Assembly (NCBI GenBank): GCA_938030645.1
Contig: CALHHQ010000074.1
Span: forward strand, 1-8,979
Direction: 5' to 3'
DNA: 8,979 nt
Origin: an uncultured Rhizobiaceae group bacterium
GTDB lineage: Bacteria > Pseudomonadota > Alphaproteobacteria > Rhizobiales > Rhizobiaceae
Shown here: positions 6,784 to 8,979 of the stretch, piece after piece
How positions within the stretch are numbered: position 1 is the first letter of the stretch
Layout: each line of letters begins with the position of its first letter
Notes under the pieces: generated by a model
Told to the model about the DNA's origin: nothing
What the model saw: the letters and a program-made list of their open reading frames with translations, nothing else
The model's database searches: none
Translations under genes and position numbers: made by a program

Positions 6784-6830
6784 TGTGTAAATTAATTTGG
6801 ACATTTGTATTGCCAAAATTAGTTTACACA
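6784..6830. repeat. Imperfect AT-rich inverted repeat upstream of dxs
   Basis: Left arm TGTGTAAATTAATTTGG (6784-6800) and right arm CCAAAATTAGTTTACACA (6813-6830) are reverse complements apart from one mismatch and one extra base, with a 12-nt spacer. It is low in G+C and has no T-run after it, so an operator or protein-binding region is likelier than a terminator for the preceding gene. It contains the PpsR-like site. Confidence 0.6.
6786..6803. promoter_or_regulatory. PpsR/CrtJ-type operator upstream of dxs
   Basis: TGTAAATTAATTTGGACA is an exact TGT-N12-ACA ending in the preferred gACA and sharing TTGGACA with the crtI site. It lies 52 bp before the dxs ATG, next to predicted promoter elements. 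This would tie isoprenoid precursor supply to the photosynthesis regulon. Inferred from motif and context. Confidence 0.55.
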
Positions 6831-6838
6831 TCAATACT
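6810..6838 (+). promoter_or_regulatory. Possible sigma-70-type promoter for dxs
   Basis: -35-like TTGCCA (6810-6815, five of six), 17-bp spacer, -10-like AATACT (6833-6838, four of six). Transcription would start near 6845, leaving a leader of only about 11 nt. A competing choice is TTGGAC (6797-6802) with TAGTTT (6820-6825), which would overlap the PpsR-like site directly. Neither is strong. Confidence 0.3.
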
Positions 6839-6855
6839 CATTTGCAGAACTGTGA

Positions 6856-8781
6856 ATGGATATTGCTTTGACCACACAAACACCACTGCTCGACACACTT
6901 TCCAACCCCCAAGACATTCGTGAATTGGAAGATCAAAATCTGATCCAATTGGCAGATGAAGTGCGCAGCGAGATGATTGACGCTGTGTCAGTGACAGGCG
7001 GACATTTGGGCGCAGGGCTCGGCGTTGTTGAACTCACAGTGGCCCTGCATCACGTTTTCAACACCCCTCATGATCGGGTTATTTGGGACGTTGGACACCA
7101 ATGTTACCCCCATAAAATTTTAACGGGCCGACGAGATCGAATCCGAACTCTTCGGCAAGAAAACGGCCTGTCCGGATTTACCAAAAGAAGTGAAAGTGAG
7201 TACGACCCATTTGGCGCGGCGCATTCATCCACGTCAATTTCAGCCGGACTTGGAATGGTAGAAGCATCCCGTTTGGACGGCGTGGAGCGCAATGTCATTT
7301 CGGTAATTGGCGATGGCGCGATCACCGCAGGCATGGCCTATGAAGCCATGAACAATGCTGGTGGTATGGACGCACGGCAAATCGTGATTTTGAATGACAA
7401 TGATATGTCCATTGCACCGCCGACAGGTGCCATGAGCCACTATCTGGCGAGGCTCGTTTCCGGTCGCACCTACAGATCACTTCGCGAAACGGCCAAACAA
7501 TTGAATGAGAAACTGCCGAAGTTTCTTGCCGACAAGGCGCGTAAAACCGAAGAATACACACGCGGTTTCTTTGCGGGTGGCACCCTGTTTGAAGAACTGG
7601 GATTCTATTATGTGGGCCCAATCGACGGTCACGACTTAAACGCACTGTTACCGATTTTGCGCAATGTGAAAGACAGCCAGCAAGGTCCTATTCTGATCCA
7701 TGTCATCACTGAAAAAGGCAAAGGCTATGCGCCTGCTGAAGCTGCTGATGACAAGCTTCATGCCGTTTCAAAATTCAATGTGGTCACGGGAGAACAGTCC
7801 AAAGGCGCGCCCAACAAAAAGCCATCCTACACAAAAATATTTGGCCAATCGCTCGTTGAAGAAGCAGAGCAAGACGATAAGATCGTCGGCGTCACCGCTG
7901 CTATGCCAGGCGGCACGGGTATCGATATTTTCGAAGAGAGTTTCCCAGATCGCACCTACGATGTGGGCATGGCAGAACAGCATGCCGTGACGTTTGCAGC
8001 CGGAATGGCCAGTGAAGGCTACAAACCGTTCTGCGCAATATACTCTACATTTTTGCAAAGAGCTTACGATCAAGTCGTCCACGACGTGTCTATCCAACAA
8101 TTGCCTGTGCGCTTCCCAATCGACCGCGCAGGCTATGTGGGCGCAGACGGCGCAACCCATGCGGGATCCTTCGATCTTGCCTATTTGAGCTGCCTACCCG
8201 GTTTTACAGTGATGGCCGCTGCCGACGAAGCCGAACTCAAACATATGGTGGCGACTGCCGCTGCGTTTGATGAAGGCCCCATTTCATTCCGCTATCCGCG
8301 AGGCGAAGGCACGGGCGCGGCTCTTCCTTTGCGTGGCGAGGTTTTGGAAATTGGCAAAGGGCGCATTGTCGAAGAAGGAACGCAGATAGCTTTGCTTTCG
8401 CTCGGTTCTCGTTTGCAAGACTGTTTAGCTGCAGCAAATGAATTGAAACGATATGGCCTCTCGACAACCGTTGCAGATGCGCGCTTCGCCAAACCGTTGG
8501 ACACAGAAATGATTGAACAATTGGCACGCAATCATGAATTGCTGATCACAGTTGAAGAAGGCTCAAGTGGTGGATTTGGTGCAATGGTGCTGCAACATTT
8601 GGCCAGTCAGGGTCTATTAGATCAAGGCTTGAAAATCAGAACCATGAACATGCCTGACACGTATATGGACCAAATGAGCCCCGAAAAAATGCTTCAATCC
8701 GCTGGCTTGGATCGTGCCGGAATAGTGTCTACGGCAGTGGCAGCATTCGGGAAAATCAATGTTGGCCAATCAGTTGCATGA
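6856..8781 (+). CDS. dxs: 1-deoxy-D-xylulose-5-phosphate synthase
   Basis: Dxs condenses pyruvate and glyceraldehyde 3-phosphate, with thiamine diphosphate and Mg2+, to 1-deoxy-D-xylulose 5-phosphate, the first step of the MEP pathway that feeds carotenoids and the bacteriochlorophyll tail. The 641-residue product is normal length. Seen: His50 in TGGHLGAGLGVVELTVALH, WDVGHQCYPHKILTGR (77-92, His81), thiamine-diphosphate/Mg motif GDGAITAGMAYEAMNNAG from 152 through NDNDMSIAPPTG (180-191; ligands Asp153 and Asn182), catalytic Glu374 in VGMAEQHAVTFAAGMA, the transketolase pyrimidine-binding region (324-480), FRYPRG (478-483), and the C-terminal transketolase domain with EEGSSGGFGAMV (567-578). 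No key residue is missing. The ATG at 6856 fits the family N-terminus; no good Shine-Dalgarno precedes it. Many proteobacteria keep dxs in or near the photosynthesis cluster, as here. Confidence 0.97.
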   Translation: MDIALTTQTPLLDTLSNPQDIRELEDQNLIQLADEVRSEMIDAVSVTGGHLGAGLGVVELTVALHHVFNTPHDRVIWDVGHQCYPHKILTGRRDRIRTLRQENGLSGFTKRSESEYDPFGAAHSSTSISAGLGMVEASRLDGVERNVISVIGDGAITAGMAYEAMNNAGGMDARQIVILNDNDMSIAPPTGAMSHYLARLVSGRTYRSLRETAKQLNEKLPKFLADKARKTEEYTRGFFAGGTLFEELGFYYVGPIDGHDLNALLPILRNVKDSQQGPILIHVITEKGKGYAPAEAADDKLHAVSKFNVVTGEQSKGAPNKKPSYTKIFGQSLVEEAEQDDKIVGVTAAMPGGTGIDIFEESFPDRTYDVGMAEQHAVTFAAGMASEGYKPFCAIYSTFLQRAYDQVVHDVSIQQLPVRFPIDRAGYVGADGATHAGSFDLAYLSCLPGFTVMAAADEAELKHMVATAAAFDEGPISFRYPRGEGTGAALPLRGEVLEIGKGRIVEEGTQIALLSLGSRLQDCLAAANELKRYGLSTTVADARFAKPLDTEMIEQLARNHELLITVEEGSSGGFGAMVLQHLASQGLLDQGLKIRTMNMPDTYMDQMSPEKMLQSAGLDRAGIVSTAVAAFGKINVGQSVA

Positions 8782-8807
8782 TGAAGTGAGATTTAAAACA
8801 CTCTCAA

Positions 8808-8979
8808 ATGGAAAACATCGCCATTCTTAACGACATCCCAGTTCACAAAGACAGAGAAGCTGCGCTTGGTGAAATCCATGCAAGGCCGCACCTTAGCCTC
8901 CACAATCCAGCAACAGTTTTTCACTTCGCATTTTTGTGCTCACAAGAGTTGAGTATGGATTTGGTGGCGAAGTTGGCGG
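8808..8979 (+). CDS. DUF3422 family protein, 5' part only
   Basis: The frame opens at the ATG at 8808, 26 nt after the dxs stop on the same strand, and runs off the right edge after 57 codons. The start reads MENIAILNDIPVHKDREAALG, followed by EIHARPHLSLHNPATVFHFAFL (22-43). An 'E-HARP' motif near residue 24 followed by a hydrophobic strand is the hallmark N-terminus of the DUF3422 family, large proteins of unknown function with a C-terminal membrane anchor. The frame is closed by a TGA at 8787, so 8808 is the only ATG available upstream of the motif. No Shine-Dalgarno is obvious; it may be read with dxs. The family call rests on a short segment. Confidence 0.7.
   Translation, partial: MENIAILNDIPVHKDREAALGEIHARPHLSLHNPATVFHFAFLCSQELSMDLVAKLA

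Noticed and set aside
6784..6830. Rho-independent terminator after bciB
   Set aside because: The stem is AT-rich, the spacer is 12 nt and there is no T-run after it; the embedded TGT-N12-ACA favours a regulatory reading.
7768..8160. Minus-strand frame of 130 codons inside dxs
   Set aside because: Antisense shadow of a fully conserved Dxs coding region, with no recognisable domain.
1..8979. Mobile element, CRISPR array, defence system or horizontal island
   Set aside because: No transposase, integrase, direct-repeat/spacer array or tRNA edge was seen; the genes form a coherent photosynthesis cluster with even composition.

Overview
The window is a stretch of a photosynthesis gene cluster from a bacteriochlorophyll-making proteobacterium, most likely an alphaproteobacterium. 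It holds magnesium-chelatase genes (bchI, bchD, bchO), a phytoene-desaturase gene (crtI), an FrhB-family 8-vinyl reductase candidate (bciB-like), the first gene of the isoprenoid MEP pathway (dxs), and the start of a DUF3422 gene. Base composition looks close to balanced by eye, lower than in Rhodobacter-type clusters. The CrtI protein resembles the 'GFGGLAAAIRLGARGYRV' type of alphaproteobacterial desaturase. The species cannot be named from the sequence alone.

Layout. Minus strand, read right to left: bchI (5389-4331), bchD (4317-2473), bchO (2470-1526) and crtI (1482 to beyond position 1). Spacings are 13, 2 and 43 nt, so this reads as one bchIDO unit followed by crtI. crtI is cut by the left window edge after 494 codons, close to its normal C-terminus. 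Plus strand: the bciB-like gene (5592-6749, possibly starting upstream at a non-ATG codon), a 106-nt gap, dxs (6856-8781), then a DUF3422 gene from 8808 off the right edge. bchI and bciB diverge from a shared 5390-5591 region.

Function. BchI (AAA+ ATPase) and BchD (AAA-like plus von Willebrand A domain) are two of the three Mg-chelatase subunits; BchH is not in the window. BchO is an alpha/beta-hydrolase-fold protein always linked to them. The bciB product would reduce the 8-vinyl group of a (bacterio)chlorophyll precursor. Dxs makes 1-deoxy-D-xylulose 5-phosphate for the phytyl/geranylgeranyl tail and for carotenoids. CrtI desaturates phytoene.

Regulation. Each of the three non-trivial intergenic gaps carries a TGT-N12-ACA palindrome, the PpsR/CrtJ recognition pattern: 1474-1491 at the crtI start, 5462-5479 between bchI and bciB, and 6786-6803 before dxs. 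All three end in gACA. Two degenerate copies separated by exactly 8 bp lie at 5495-5538, and the crtI site has a half-site 8 bp away that makes a perfect 12-bp inverted repeat.

I see no mobile element, CRISPR array, tRNA or rRNA, and no clearly new multi-gene system. The points worth a second look are local: the crtI start-codon operator/hairpin, the probable non-ATG start of bciB, an 18-bp in-frame tandem repeat in bchO, and a four-cysteine loop in BchI.
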